From NCBI GenBank assembly GCA_013178225.1, contig JABLXE010000004.1, forward strand, positions 62,001 to 126,000: 64,000 bases of DNA. Direction: 5' to 3'. Positions within the stretch are counted from its first letter, which is position 1. Each line of letters starts with the position of its first letter. Below the pieces are notes generated by a model. It had not been told where the DNA came from. It worked only from the letters and a program-made list of their open reading frames with translations, and ran no database searches. This stretch comes from Methanotrichaceae archaeon. GTDB taxonomy: Archaea > Halobacteriota > Methanosarcinia > Methanotrichales > Methanotrichaceae. Both the position numbers and the translations under genes were made by a program. Of the stretch, positions 1 through 7,636 are shown piece after piece.

Positions 1-2
1 GG

Positions 3-425
3 GGAAGCATCAGAGAGCTTCTCCGGGCCTCAGAGATGATGGCCCTGGCCAGGTGGCGAAAGACGCCCCCCAAAGACCTGGGAGTGGACCTGCTTCATTT
101 AAAAGAGAAGAGACGCCTGCTCCGAGAAGGGCCGCTCAATTGCGCTGAAGAAGCGAGGTCCGGTCACCAGCTGCAACTGGACCCGGCCGGGAGCTTCAGG
201 ATCAGCCTTTCTGAGGATCAAATCCAGGTAAGCCACAAGAGTTGCTGCGTGTCCGGCAGCAGTGCCCGGGATGTTCTGAACACTTTAATTGACTTGCAAC
301 TGGTGAGCAGGCTCGACCATGCCGGATATCTGGGCCGCGAGCTGCAGAAGGCCGAGCTGGCCCTTCATCTGGAAAAGAACTACGTCCAGGATGAGCCTCT
401 TTCATTCCTGAAAAAGGCTAAATAA
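3..425 (+). CDS. Dihydropteroate synthase-related protein, C-terminal DUF4346-like part (5' partial)
   Basis: The frame is open to the left edge of the window, so the ATG at 36 is probably internal and the gene begins upstream. The visible part carries the pattern LVSRLDHAGYLGRELQKAE followed by a YVQDEP tail, which I recognise from the C-terminal domain (DUF4346-like) of methanogen DHPS-related proteins. That family resembles pterin-condensing enzymes, but its reaction in methanogens is not established. The pterin-binding barrel itself lies outside the window. The next gene starts about 20 bases downstream, so co-transcription is possible. Family assignment is by remembered motif only and is moderately sure. 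Confidence 0.6.
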   Translation, partial: GSIRELLRASEMMALARWRKTPPKDLGVDLLHLKEKRRLLREGPLNCAEEARSGHQLQLDPAGSFRISLSEDQIQVSHKSCCVSGSSARDVLNTLIDLQLVSRLDHAGYLGRELQKAELALHLEKNYVQDEPLSFLKKAK

Positions 426-447
426 TAATACTCTGGTGGTAGAGCAG

Positions 448-1317
448 ATGAATCAGAAGACATTTGCAATCTTCGTTGGCGCTATTATGGTATTATCCGT
501 ATTTTCGGGCATGATGATGCGAGGTGGCGACCAGAACGAGAAGCCTGCTGTGGTGACCTCGGACTCCGTGGACGCTTTCGGAGTACAGGGACGTCTGGTG
601 GACTGGAACTTCGGAAGCCTCGCCGATGTCCTGGAGATGAGTCCCGAAAGCACGGTTGTTGCCTACTGGTTGAACATCAGCGCGTCGCAAAACCTGACCG
701 ATGCGGCGCGAGAGGTGCTTCCTCAATCGTTCGCATTGAGCTACGGAAACAGCCTCTACCCAACCGCGATACAGCGACTGGGTGCGGCTTACTTCAATAA
801 TACCCGGGCCGAGTTCCACTGGATCAGGCCTTTTCAGCTGGGCTATGATGGGATCGTAGTCCCCTACGATGATTACATGATGATCCCCACGGGCTCTGAT
901 TACATGGCGGTCATGGGCAAGCCCACCATCTTCGGAACCGAGGGCGCTCTCCAGGGCGTCCTGGACGTGATCAGCGGCAGCAATTTCCCAAGCGACAAGT
1001 TCACTCTACCCCAGGATGAGGTTGCAGATCTGGAGGTCGCGGCCCTGGGATCGGCCTCAGGAATGGCCAATGCGGCCGATGGGGGCTATAGGGAGCTCTA
1101 CCTGAGCGTCCGCGAAACGGGTGATGGCGACGTGATCTCAGCCAAATACCTGAGTCCGGATGCGGCCACGCTCTCCCGGATCAGCCAGACCGCCAGCCAG
1201 TACGGCCTGGGCGAATCGAAGGAAGGCGATGTGACCGTGATCTCAGGAGGCGTCTCTCCCGATCAGCTCGCAACCGTCCTCCAGGGCCTGCTGCCGGGTC
1301 TAGCGCAACCTTTTTAG
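448..1317 (+). CDS. Membrane-anchored extracytoplasmic protein of unknown function
   Basis: I do not recognise a named domain. The first 25 residues form a signal peptide or N-terminal anchor (short polar start, then a hydrophobic run through FVGAIMVLSVFSGMMM), so the rest of about 260 residues should face outward. I prefer ATG 448 over the in-frame GTG 436 because a GGTGG stretch lies just upstream of it. The body is soluble-looking, with several aromatic and Asp/Tyr-rich segments and no cysteine pairs. The gene ends about 95 bases before rpl7ae and after the pterin-related gene, so it may be read together with the preceding gene. Confidence 0.65.
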   Translation: MNQKTFAIFVGAIMVLSVFSGMMMRGGDQNEKPAVVTSDSVDAFGVQGRLVDWNFGSLADVLEMSPESTVVAYWLNISASQNLTDAAREVLPQSFALSYGNSLYPTAIQRLGAAYFNNTRAEFHWIRPFQLGYDGIVVPYDDYMMIPTGSDYMAVMGKPTIFGTEGALQGVLDVISGSNFPSDKFTLPQDEVADLEVAALGSASGMANAADGGYRELYLSVRETGDGDVISAKYLSPDAATLSRISQTASQYGLGESKEGDVTVISGGVSPDQLATVLQGLLPGLAQPF

Positions 1318-1373
1318 AGGAGGAGCATCAGCCTGATCTAGTCTAATAAGGCGCTTTTGCGATGAATGATGAT

Positions 1374-1401
1374 GGGCGGATCCAGGTCCGCCCGGAAGGA
1401 G
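1374..1401 (+). promoter_or_regulatory. Hairpin abutting the Shine-Dalgarno of rpl7ae
   Basis: A perfect 7-bp stem, GGGCGGA (1374-1380) with TCCGCCC (1387-1393) and a 6-base loop, ends exactly where the ribosome-binding sequence GGAAGGAG (1394-1401) begins. The ATG follows 10 bases later. Just upstream are CTGA (about 1333) and ATGATGA (about 1366) strings that resemble box D and box C, the elements of L7Ae-binding kink-turns. L7Ae autoregulation through leader kink-turns is known in some archaea; whether it occurs here is inference. Confidence 0.45.
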
Positions 1402-1411
1402 AATTACAGTT

Positions 1412-1780
1412 ATGGCTAAAGCAATATTCGTAAGGTTTGATGTTCCGGCTGAGCTGGCCTCAAAGTCTCTCGAGGCCCTTGAGCTGGCTCGTGATACTGG
1501 CAGGGTCAAGAAGGGAACAAACGAGGCCACCAAGGCCATTGAGCGCGGAGTAGCCCGTCTGGTTGTGATCGGTGAAGACGTCCAGCCTCCGGAGATCGTG
1601 GCTCACCTGCCTGCCCTTTGCGAAGAGAAGAAGACGCCCTACATCTACGTGAAGAAGCAGAGCGAGATCGGCGCAGCCGCCGGTTTAGGCGTCAAGAGTG
1701 CAGCTGCCGCAATCGTCGAGCCAGGCAAAGGAAAAGAGCTAGTCGATGAGATCGTCCAGAAGGTACAGTCCCTGAAGTAG
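1412..1780 (+). CDS. rpl7ae: Large-subunit ribosomal protein L7Ae
   Basis: The 122-residue product is full length for archaeal L7Ae, a kink-turn RNA-binding protein. In archaea it is part of the 50S subunit and also the core protein of C/D and H/ACA guide RNPs and of RNase P. The signature run from [13 protein letters not shown] through [22 protein letters not shown] is intact. A GGAAGGAG ribosome-binding site lies 10 bases upstream of the ATG, next to a stable hairpin that may control access. It heads the compact cluster rpl7ae-rps28e-rpl24e-ndk-infB, with a 10-base gap to rps28e, an order common in archaea. Confidence 0.96.
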   Translation: MAKAIFVRFDVPAELASKSLEALELARDTGRVKKGTNEATKAIERGVARLVVIGEDVQPPEIVAHLPALCEEKKTPYIYVKKQSEIGAAAGLGVKSAAAAIVEPGKGKELVDEIVQKVQSLK

Positions 1781-1790
1781 GTGATATCCG

Positions 1791-2003
1791 ATGGAGGAAG
1801 AAAACGGAGTTCCAGCGGAAGTCATCGAGGTAATCGGCGTCACCGGGATGCACGGAGAGGCCACCCAGATCAAATGCAGGATTCTGGAGGGCAGCAATAA
1901 GGGCCGCATCATAACCAGGAATTGCATGGGCCCGATCAGGATGGGCGATGTTCTGATGCTGCTCGAGACGGCCAGAGAGGCCAAGAAGCTGACCAGCAGG
2001 TAG
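1791..2003 (+). CDS. rps28e: Small-subunit ribosomal protein S28e
   Basis: The 70-residue protein matches archaeal/eukaryotic S28e in length and in its core: [24 protein letters not shown], with the C-terminal RDGVLM-like segment appearing here as [15 protein letters not shown]28e is an OB-fold protein of the small subunit close to the mRNA exit region. Its stop codon directly abuts the first possible start of rpl24e, implying translational coupling within the ribosomal cluster. Nothing is unusual in the sequence. Confidence 0.95.
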   Translation: MEEENGVPAEVIEVIGVTGMHGEATQIKCRILEGSNKGRIITRNCMGPIRMGDVLMLLETAREAKKLTSR

Positions 2004-2183
2004 ATGGTGGCAATGGAAGAGAGAAAATGCAGCTTTTGCAGCCGGACCATCGAGCCTGGCCGGGGCAAGCTCTACGCCAAGAAGGATGGAACGGTCTTCT
2101 ATTTCTGTTCATCCAAATGCGAGAAGAACGTTCGCCTGGGAAGAGTCACCAGAAGGATCAAGTGGGCTCGCAAGGGGGCATAA
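2004..2183 (+). CDS. rpl24e: Large-subunit ribosomal protein L24e
   Basis: This is a short gene of 59 codons, easily missed. The translation begins MVAMEERKCSFC and contains a C-x2-C pair (CSFC) followed by FYFCSSKC, the four-cysteine zinc ribbon of L24e, then a basic tail ending RRIKWARKGA. L24e binds near the subunit interface of the 50S. The first ATG (2004) follows the rps28e stop without a gap; the ATG at 2013 would give the more usual MEERKCSFC start. It sits between rps28e and ndk as in many archaea. Confidence 0.9.
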   Translation: MVAMEERKCSFCSRTIEPGRGKLYAKKDGTVFYFCSSKCEKNVRLGRVTRRIKWARKGA

Positions 2184-2195
2184 ACCCTGGCAGAA

Positions 2196-2645
2196 CTGGA
2201 GAGAACTTTCATCATGGTCAAGCCCGATGGCGTTCAGCGCGGGCTGGTCGGAAAGATCGTCCAGCGGATTGAGGAGAAGGGCTTCAAGATCGTGGCCATG
2301 AAGATGACCAGAATGCCGGTTGAAAAAGCCCGCGAGCACTATGCCGAACACGTGGGAAAGAAGTTCTATCAGGATCTGGTGGACTTCATAACCTCCGGCC
2401 CGTCGGTTTCCATGGTTGTCGAGGGCAGAGGAGCCATCTCCGCCATGAGGAAGATGAACGGGGCCACCAACCCGGCTGAAGCCGCATCCGGCACCATCCG
2501 CGGCGATATGGGGATAGAAACCGGCCGAAACGTGGTTCACGGCTCAGACTCGCCTGCCTCAGCGGCACGGGAAATTGCTCTCCACTTTGCCGAGTCGGAG
2601 ATATTAAATTATCAGAGGATTGACGAGGCCTGGCTCTATGAGTGA
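2196..2645 (+). CDS. ndk: Nucleoside diphosphate kinase, possibly with a CTG start
   Basis: This enzyme transfers the gamma-phosphate between NTPs and NDPs through a phosphohistidine. The family core is clear: [13 protein letters not shown], the active-site region NVVHGSDS with the catalytic His, and [14 protein letters not shown] proteins normally begin [11 protein letters not shown]. Here ERTFI is encoded upstream of the first ATG (2214), and the only codon that could start it after the rpl24e stop is CTG at 2196 (or 2187). Starting at 2196 gives 149 residues, the usual family length; ATG 2214 gives 143 and removes part of the first beta strand, although GGAGAG lies about 9 bases before it. 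The start is therefore unresolved. Confidence 0.93.
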   Translation: MERTFIMVKPDGVQRGLVGKIVQRIEEKGFKIVAMKMTRMPVEKAREHYAEHVGKKFYQDLVDFITSGPSVSMVVEGRGAISAMRKMNGATNPAEAASGTIRGDMGIETGRNVVHGSDSPASAAREIALHFAESEILNYQRIDEAWLYE

Positions 2646-2740
2646 GGCCTGCAGCCTCGTCGTATTATCCTAAAGGGAAGCATTTAAATTCTCAAAAAAT
2701 AAAAGATATTTTTTAGAAAAACCACCGCCGAGCCAAGAGC

Positions 2741-4549
2741 ATGCGACAGAAGTCCAAAAAAGGCAGCAAGACGAAGAAAGCAGAGTCCAACATCAGAACT
2801 CCCATCGTAGTTGTAATGGGACATGTGGACCACGGCAAAACCACGCTGCTTGATCGGATCAGGGGCACAGCAGTCGTCGATCTGGAAGCCGGGGCCATAA
2901 CCCAGCACATCGGTGCGACCGAGGTGCCGCTGGATGTTGTACAGGACTTCTGCGGAGCGAGCTTTGGAGCCGAGATCCAGGTGCCGGGGCTTCTGTTCAT
3001 AGACACGCCTGGGCATCATGCCTTCACTTCCCTCAGAAGCCGTGGCGGATCCCTGGCCGACCTGGCGGTGCTAATCGTAGACGCCAATGAGGGTTTCCGT
3101 CCGCAGACCATTGAGTCCCTGACCATCCTCAAACGCTATAAGACTCCATTTGTGGTGGCCGCCAATAAGATAGACCGCATCGGAGGATGGCTGCCCTCAG
3201 AAAACGCTCCTTTTTCGAAGACCTTCAAGGCTCAGAACCAGAGAGTCACCGAAGAGCTGGACATGAAGATCTACGAGCTGGTGGGCGAGCTTTACAAGTA
3301 CGGCTTCTCTGCCGATCGTTACGATCGCATCCGGGATTTCACCAGGACGGTAGGAATCGTCCCCATCAGCGCCGTCACCGGTGAGGGAGTTCCCGACCTG
3401 CTCATGGTTTTGGTGGGCCTGGCACAGAGGTTCCTAAAAGACAACCTGAGGATTGCTGCCACCGGCCCTGGCACCGGCACCATTCTGGAGGTGAAGGAGG
3501 AGAGAGGGCTGGGAACGACTCTGGACGTGATCCTTTACGATGGCGAGTTCAAGTCCGGAGACACGGTGCTGGTGGGCACAGCCCGCGAGCCCATCGTGAC
3601 CAAGATCAGGGCTCTTCTCAAGCCCAAGCCTCTGGCTGAGATTCGCAGCGAAGAGCGGTTTCTGCCGGTCAAGCATGTGGCTGCGGCAAGCGGCGTCAAG
3701 GTGGCGGCCCCCAAGCTCGAGAATGCGCTGGCAGGCTCGACCATCAAGGTCGTGACCTCTGAAGAGGACGTGGAGGCCCTGGCCAAGGAGATGAAGTCGG
3801 AGATCGATTCGGTCAGGGTCGAGACTGAGAACGAGGGTCTGGTCCTGAAGGCCGATACCATCGGCTCCCTGGAGGCCCTGGTAGGCGAGCTCAAGTCCAA
3901 GAACATACCCATTCACGCGGCAGACGTGGGTCCTATATCCCGGCGGGATGTGATAAAGGCCGGAGCCATAAAAGACCCGCTCCTATCGGCCATCCTGGCC
4001 TTCAACGTGGAGCTTCTTCCGGATGCCATCTCCGAGATACAGAAGACCGAAGTTCCGGTGTTCAGCAGCGATATCATCTACACCCTGCTGGAGAGCTATG
4101 AGGGCTGGGTTGATGAGCAAAAGATGAAGATGGAGCAGGAGCGCCTGGAGGCGGTAATTAGACCGGGAGCGATCCGGCTGCTGCCCGATTGCGTGTTCCG
4201 GCAGTCCAAGCCCGCCATTGTCGGAGTGCAGGTCATAGGCGGGGTCATTCGCACGCAGATTTCGCTCATAAGGGAAGACGGAGCGGTGGTGGGCGTGGTA
4301 AAGGGCATCCAGGAGCGCAACGAGAACATTGGATCAGCAACTGTGGGAAAAGAGGTGGCCATATCTATCGACGGCCCGACGGTGGGAAGGCAGATTCATG
4401 AGGGCGATATACTCTACGTGAACATTCCCGAGAAGCACGCCCGGATCGTGGAGCAGGAGCTGAAGCCCAAGCTGTCGGAAGACGAGCGCGAGGTCCTGGA
4501 AGATTTCATGGATATCAAGCGCAAGAGGGAGCCCTTCTGGGGAAGATGA
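2741..4549 (+). CDS. infB: Translation initiation factor aIF5B
   Basis: The 602-residue GTPase promotes joining of the ribosomal subunits with initiator tRNA in place. The G1 P-loop GHVDHGKTT is at residues 27-35, the G3 DTPGHH motif near residue 90 and the G4 NKID near 140, followed by the beta-barrel domain II and the long alpha-linked C-terminal domains. The length fits archaeal aIF5B, which lacks the eukaryotic N-terminal extension. A short lysine-rich start precedes the G domain. An AT-rich stretch (about 2683-2715) upstream could serve as its own promoter, so infB may be transcribed both with and apart from ndk. Confidence 0.96.
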   Translation: MRQKSKKGSKTKKAESNIRTPIVVVMGHVDHGKTTLLDRIRGTAVVDLEAGAITQHIGATEVPLDVVQDFCGASFGAEIQVPGLLFIDTPGHHAFTSLRSRGGSLADLAVLIVDANEGFRPQTIESLTILKRYKTPFVVAANKIDRIGGWLPSENAPFSKTFKAQNQRVTEELDMKIYELVGELYKYGFSADRYDRIRDFTRTVGIVPISAVTGEGVPDLLMVLVGLAQRFLKDNLRIAATGPGTGTILEVKEERGLGTTLDVILYDGEFKSGDTVLVGTAREPIVTKIRALLKPKPLAEIRSEERFLPVKHVAAASGVKVAAPKLENALAGSTIKVVTSEEDVEALAKEMKSEIDSVRVETENEGLVLKADTIGSLEALVGELKSKNIPIHAADVGPISRRDVIKAGAIKDPLLSAILAFNVELLPDAISEIQKTEVPVFSSDIIYTLLESYEGWVDEQKMKMEQERLEAVIRPGAIRLLPDCVFRQSKPAIVGVQVIGGVIRTQISLIREDGAVVGVVKGIQERNENIGSATVGKEVAISIDGPTVGRQIHEGDILYVNIPEKHARIVEQELKPKLSEDEREVLEDFMDIKRKREPFWGR

Positions 4550-4680
4550 ACCGGAAGTCCAGGATAAAAGATCCTCAATGTCCGGATACGGTCAAAGCAA
4601 ATATACAAGGTCGATTTTTTCCATAAGTGTTATCCGCGATCATTGTTGCCTTTTGGTCTTAATTCCGGAGCCCCTTCACC

Positions 4681-5277
4681 ATGATTGATCCCGGCATTTT
4701 GCAGGGGGTTTTCATCCCCTTTTTGGCCATAGCTCTGGCAGAGATGGGAGACAAAACCCAGCTCTCGGTGCTGCTGCTGTCCTCCAGAACTCATGAATAC
4801 CTGAAGCTTCTGGCGGGAGTGATGCTGGCCTTCCTGATCGTAGACGGCGTTGCCATCCTGCTCGGATACTGGGTGACGGCATTCGTGCCGATGAGCCTTT
4901 TAAAGCTGATCTCTGCAGCCGTTTTCATAGGTTTTGGAGTCTTGATTCTCATAAGGAATGCGGAGGAGGCTGAGGAGGTCTCTTTCAAGAGCCCCTTCAT
5001 ATCCGGTTTCTCTCTGATATTTGTGTCAGAATGGGGAGACAAGACTCAAATTGCTTCGGCACTCTTCGCAGCCGAGTATGGAGCCGGACAGGTATTGGCT
5101 GGCACTATGCTGGCGCTTTTGCTCCTATCAATTCTCGCCATATATCTGGGGCGTCTGATCTCAGAGAGAGTGGATCGAAGGCTCATTACGCGGGTTGCGG
5201 GCGTAGTCTTCATCATAATAGGTGTCTCTTTTGCCCTTTCATTGCTCAATTTCTCTGCGTTTGCCGAAATGCTGTGA
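4681..5277 (+). CDS. GDT1/TMEM165 (UPF0016) family membrane transporter
   Basis: The family moves Mn2+ and/or Ca2+ across membranes. The 198-residue protein has the two signature repeats, E-M-G-D-K-T at residues 21-26 and E-W-G-D-K-T from residue 117, each inside a three-helix bundle, giving six predicted membrane segments and the internal duplication typical of the family. It is followed after about 100 bases by a TerC-family gene. In bacteria both families are linked to manganese, so a shared role in Mn homeostasis is plausible here but is inference. Confidence 0.88.
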   Translation: MIDPGILQGVFIPFLAIALAEMGDKTQLSVLLLSSRTHEYLKLLAGVMLAFLIVDGVAILLGYWVTAFVPMSLLKLISAAVFIGFGVLILIRNAEEAEEVSFKSPFISGFSLIFVSEWGDKTQIASALFAAEYGAGQVLAGTMLALLLLSILAIYLGRLISERVDRRLITRVAGVVFIIIGVSFALSLLNFSAFAEML

Positions 5278-5374
5278 ACATAAATCACGGCATTAGTAGA
5301 GAAAGCTTTTTGTAGGACTGAAACGAAAACTATGAAGGCTTCAGGATGGGGCGGTTCGTGGAGGACTAAATTTA

Positions 5375-6325
5375 TTGATCACTGACCAACATTTGATGTG
5401 GATTGTCTTTTGTCTCACGGTCTTGATTCTGCTGGCCCTCGATCTGGGAGTGTTTCACCGAAAATCTCAACAGATTGCGGTCAAAGAGGCCATGATCTGG
5501 AGCATTATCTGGATTGCTGTGGCCGCAATATTCAACGTCCTGGTTTACTTCTGGCACGGCCAGGAAACGGCGGTTGAGTTTGCAGCAGCCTATATCGTGG
5601 AGAGGACACTATCTGTGGACAACCTCTTCGTTTTCCTGCTCATCTTTTCTTACTTCAAAGTTCCTGCCCATTACCACTATCGCGTTCTCTTTTGGGGAAT
5701 TTTAGCCGCGCTGGTATTGAGAGCTCTGTTCATCATCTCGGGAATTGCGCTGATTCAGACTTTCCACTGGGTGATTTATCTGTTCGGTGCTTTTCTTATA
5801 TTCACGGGTATCAAGATCGCCCTCAAGAAGGATGACGATATCGGGGATATGAGCCAAAATCCAGTGCTGGGCCTGTGCAAGCGATTTATTCCCACCCTGG
5901 AACGGTACGATGGAGACAAATTCTTCAGCCGCATGGACGGCCGGACGCTGGCAACGCCCCTCTTTCTTGTTTTGGTGGTAGTCGAGACCTCCGACCTGAT
6001 CTTTGCCCTGGACTCTGTTCCTGCGGTCCTGGCTATAACCATCGATCCCTTTGTGGCCTATTCGTCCAATATCTTTGCAGTGCTGGGGCTTCGTGCCCTC
6101 TACTTCGCCCTGGCCGGATGCATGCTCATGTTCCGCTACCTGAACAGCGGAATTACCATCATCCTGATATTCGTAGGAGCCAAGATGCTGATATCCGGAT
6201 TCTATGAAGTTCCGGTGAGCCTGGCCCTGGGCGTAATCACCCTGGTGCTAACGGCATCGGTCGTTTTGTCCCTGCTCTGGCCTGAAGACAAATCCAGCAC
6301 TCAATCCAAGCCTCAGATCAAGTGA
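5375..6325 (+). CDS. TerC/Alx family integral membrane protein
   Basis: The 316-residue protein has about eight or nine membrane helices and the family motifs ERTLSVDNLFVFLLIF and VVVETSDLIFALDSVPAVLAI, with acidic residues inside the helices that are thought to bind metal. Alx/TerC proteins are associated with Mn2+ export and tellurite or pH stress. The start used is TTG 5375, which has GGAGGA about 10 bases upstream; ATG 5396 is the alternative. It lies downstream of the GDT1 gene on the same strand. The C-terminus is a short polar tail. Confidence 0.88.
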   Translation: MITDQHLMWIVFCLTVLILLALDLGVFHRKSQQIAVKEAMIWSIIWIAVAAIFNVLVYFWHGQETAVEFAAAYIVERTLSVDNLFVFLLIFSYFKVPAHYHYRVLFWGILAALVLRALFIISGIALIQTFHWVIYLFGAFLIFTGIKIALKKDDDIGDMSQNPVLGLCKRFIPTLERYDGDKFFSRMDGRTLATPLFLVLVVVETSDLIFALDSVPAVLAITIDPFVAYSSNIFAVLGLRALYFALAGCMLMFRYLNSGITIILIFVGAKMLISGFYEVPVSLALGVITLVLTASVVLSLLWPEDKSSTQSKPQIK

Positions 6326-6338
6326 TATGCCGGGGACT

Positions 6339-6352
6339 TCAAAATATTTTGA
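6339..6352. repeat. Perfect 14-bp palindrome between convergent genes
   Basis: TCAAAATATTTTGA is fully self-complementary and lies 14 bases after the TerC stop, in the 173-bp space before the end of the minus-strand gene. It may be part of a transcription end or a protein site. Nothing else in this spacer stands out. Confidence 0.4.
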
Positions 6353-6498
6353 TGTTAAATCGGGATGCTTCGGCCTCACCATAGAGGCCAGGAGACCAGA
6401 GAGATATGCGACAGAAGTTCATCCATGCCAGATAGCGAGGAGCCGGAAAATATGCCAGGACAAAAAAGCTCGCTTAAGACCTTATCATGACCATCTCA

Positions 6499-7026
6499 TC
6501 ATTTTTTAGGTTCTGAATGCGTGCTATTGGATTTTGTTGGCATATTGGACGCTTCATTTAGCACCGCGGCCTCGCAAAAGACGTTCTGAGTGGAGGTTAC
6601 GTTGTAAAAGGTGCGAGACCTTCCTCCGGGATAGACCACTGTGAACTGAGGGACTCTTTCCTGAAGGGCCTTTTGTCGAGAGCCGAAGGGCCTTGAATCA
6701 TAGAGATAGTAGCCGCTATTGTACTGGCCCGCTCCGACTGCCAGAAGCGATGCGCTTTCCGGACCGGCTTCCACGATCTTGATCTGGCTGTAATTGTTCA
6801 GCAAGGATAGCAGGTCATGCTCAATGTACTTGCATCCCAGGGCCAGCACATAGATGTTGGTAAAAGAGTCCAGAGTATAGTTCAGATCGAAGGTGGCGTT
6901 GCCGTCTTCCAGCCGCATGGTGATATCCTTTATGTAAAAGTAGCCGCTTGCGGAGCTGGTGGAGATGGTAATGGCCAGTATTGCGGAAAGAACGATCATC
7001 TTGATGGCATGCTTCATTCTTTTCAT
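6499..7026 (-). CDS. Secreted or anchored protein of unknown function
   Basis: I do not recognise the family. The preferred start is the ATG at 7026, which overlaps the stop of the upstream zinc-ribbon gene as ATGA. The product of 175 residues begins with a classic signal peptide (KRMKHAIK followed by a hydrophobic run ending at SASG). The mature part is rich in Tyr, Asn and Ser, with several N-x-S/T sequons that could be glycosylated at the cell surface. An in-frame ATG upstream (7137) would run through the neighbouring gene and is rejected. Co-translation with the zinc-ribbon protein suggests linked function. Confidence 0.7.
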   Translation of the reverse strand: MKRMKHAIKMIVLSAILAITISTSSASGYFYIKDITMRLEDGNATFDLNYTLDSFTNIYVLALGCKYIEHDLLSLLNNYSQIKIVEAGPESASLLAVGAGQYNSGYYLYDSRPFGSRQKALQERVPQFTVVYPGGRSRTFYNVTSTQNVFCEAAVLNEASNMPTKSNSTHSEPKK

Positions 7027-7217
7027 CCCTTCAGGCTCATCAGGGCAGGCATGAGCACTATTAAGCCCATCAACACTACGAACACGATCAACAATATCTG
7101 CTGGCGCCTTTGAGCGGATTTGTACTTGGATTCGCACACTTCATCGCAGAAGTTCTCGTCCTCTCTGACCGCATTGCCACAGATCAGACAATGCTTATGA
7201 GGCGGGATACCTGCCAT
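7023..7217 (-). CDS. Zinc-ribbon membrane protein (DUF2116-like)
   Basis: The 64-residue protein has a C-x2-C (HCLICG) and a C-x3-C (FCDEVCES) pair in the first 37 residues, forming a probable zinc ribbon, followed by a basic segment and one C-terminal membrane helix. Archaeal DUF2116 proteins have this layout; their function is unknown. The stop overlaps the start of the downstream secreted protein by four bases. An inverted repeat around a TATA-like box lies upstream at 7263-7288. Confidence 0.75.
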   Translation of the reverse strand: MAGIPPHKHCLICGNAVREDENFCDEVCESKYKSAQRRQQILLIVFVVLMGLIVLMPALMSLKG

Positions 7218-7636
7218 GTCATCACCGCTCCAGGAAATGCCCTAGTGGGTAGATAAGTCTTTGCATATTTAAACTATTTCAAATATGCGGCCTTTACAGA
7301 TGCTAAGGGTCGCGGAAAATCAAGAACAGCTATTGGGAGCATATCTATAAGAGACTTCGCGACTAACCTGCAAGCATTTGCCGGTGAAGAGAACCTTGAT
7401 ACCAGCATCTATTGGCTCAATAGCTGCTGCATTAAGTTATATTACTTAATTAATAACATAATATTATGAATTTAACACTTTGATATCTGTTCTGATATTG
7501 CAGTTTCAGAAATACTAAAATTTCAAGTTTATTTTTCCACTGGAAATAAAGGGGTTAGATCGTGTGGCTGACATCGCGGGAAAAGGCCGGAGATCAATTG
7601 CATTAACTATAAAAGGGTGCCTGGAGATTAGCTGAC
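7218..7636. other. Divergent intergenic region with two promoters
   Basis: This 419-bp spacer is AT-rich. Near the left gene is an 8-bp perfect inverted repeat, GCATATTT (7263-7270) and AAATATGC (7281-7288), overlapping the minus-strand TATA-like sequence TTTAAATATG. On the right, ACTATAAAAGGG (about 7605-7616) sits some 25 bases before the ATG of the beta-helix gene, so that mRNA is probably leaderless or nearly so. I see no gene or RNA structure in the middle part. Confidence 0.5.

Noticed and set aside
4550-4680. Possible Mn riboswitch (yybP-ykoY type) before the GDT1 gene
   Set aside because: I see no paired stems with the characteristic conserved loops; the region is plain AT-rich promoter sequence.
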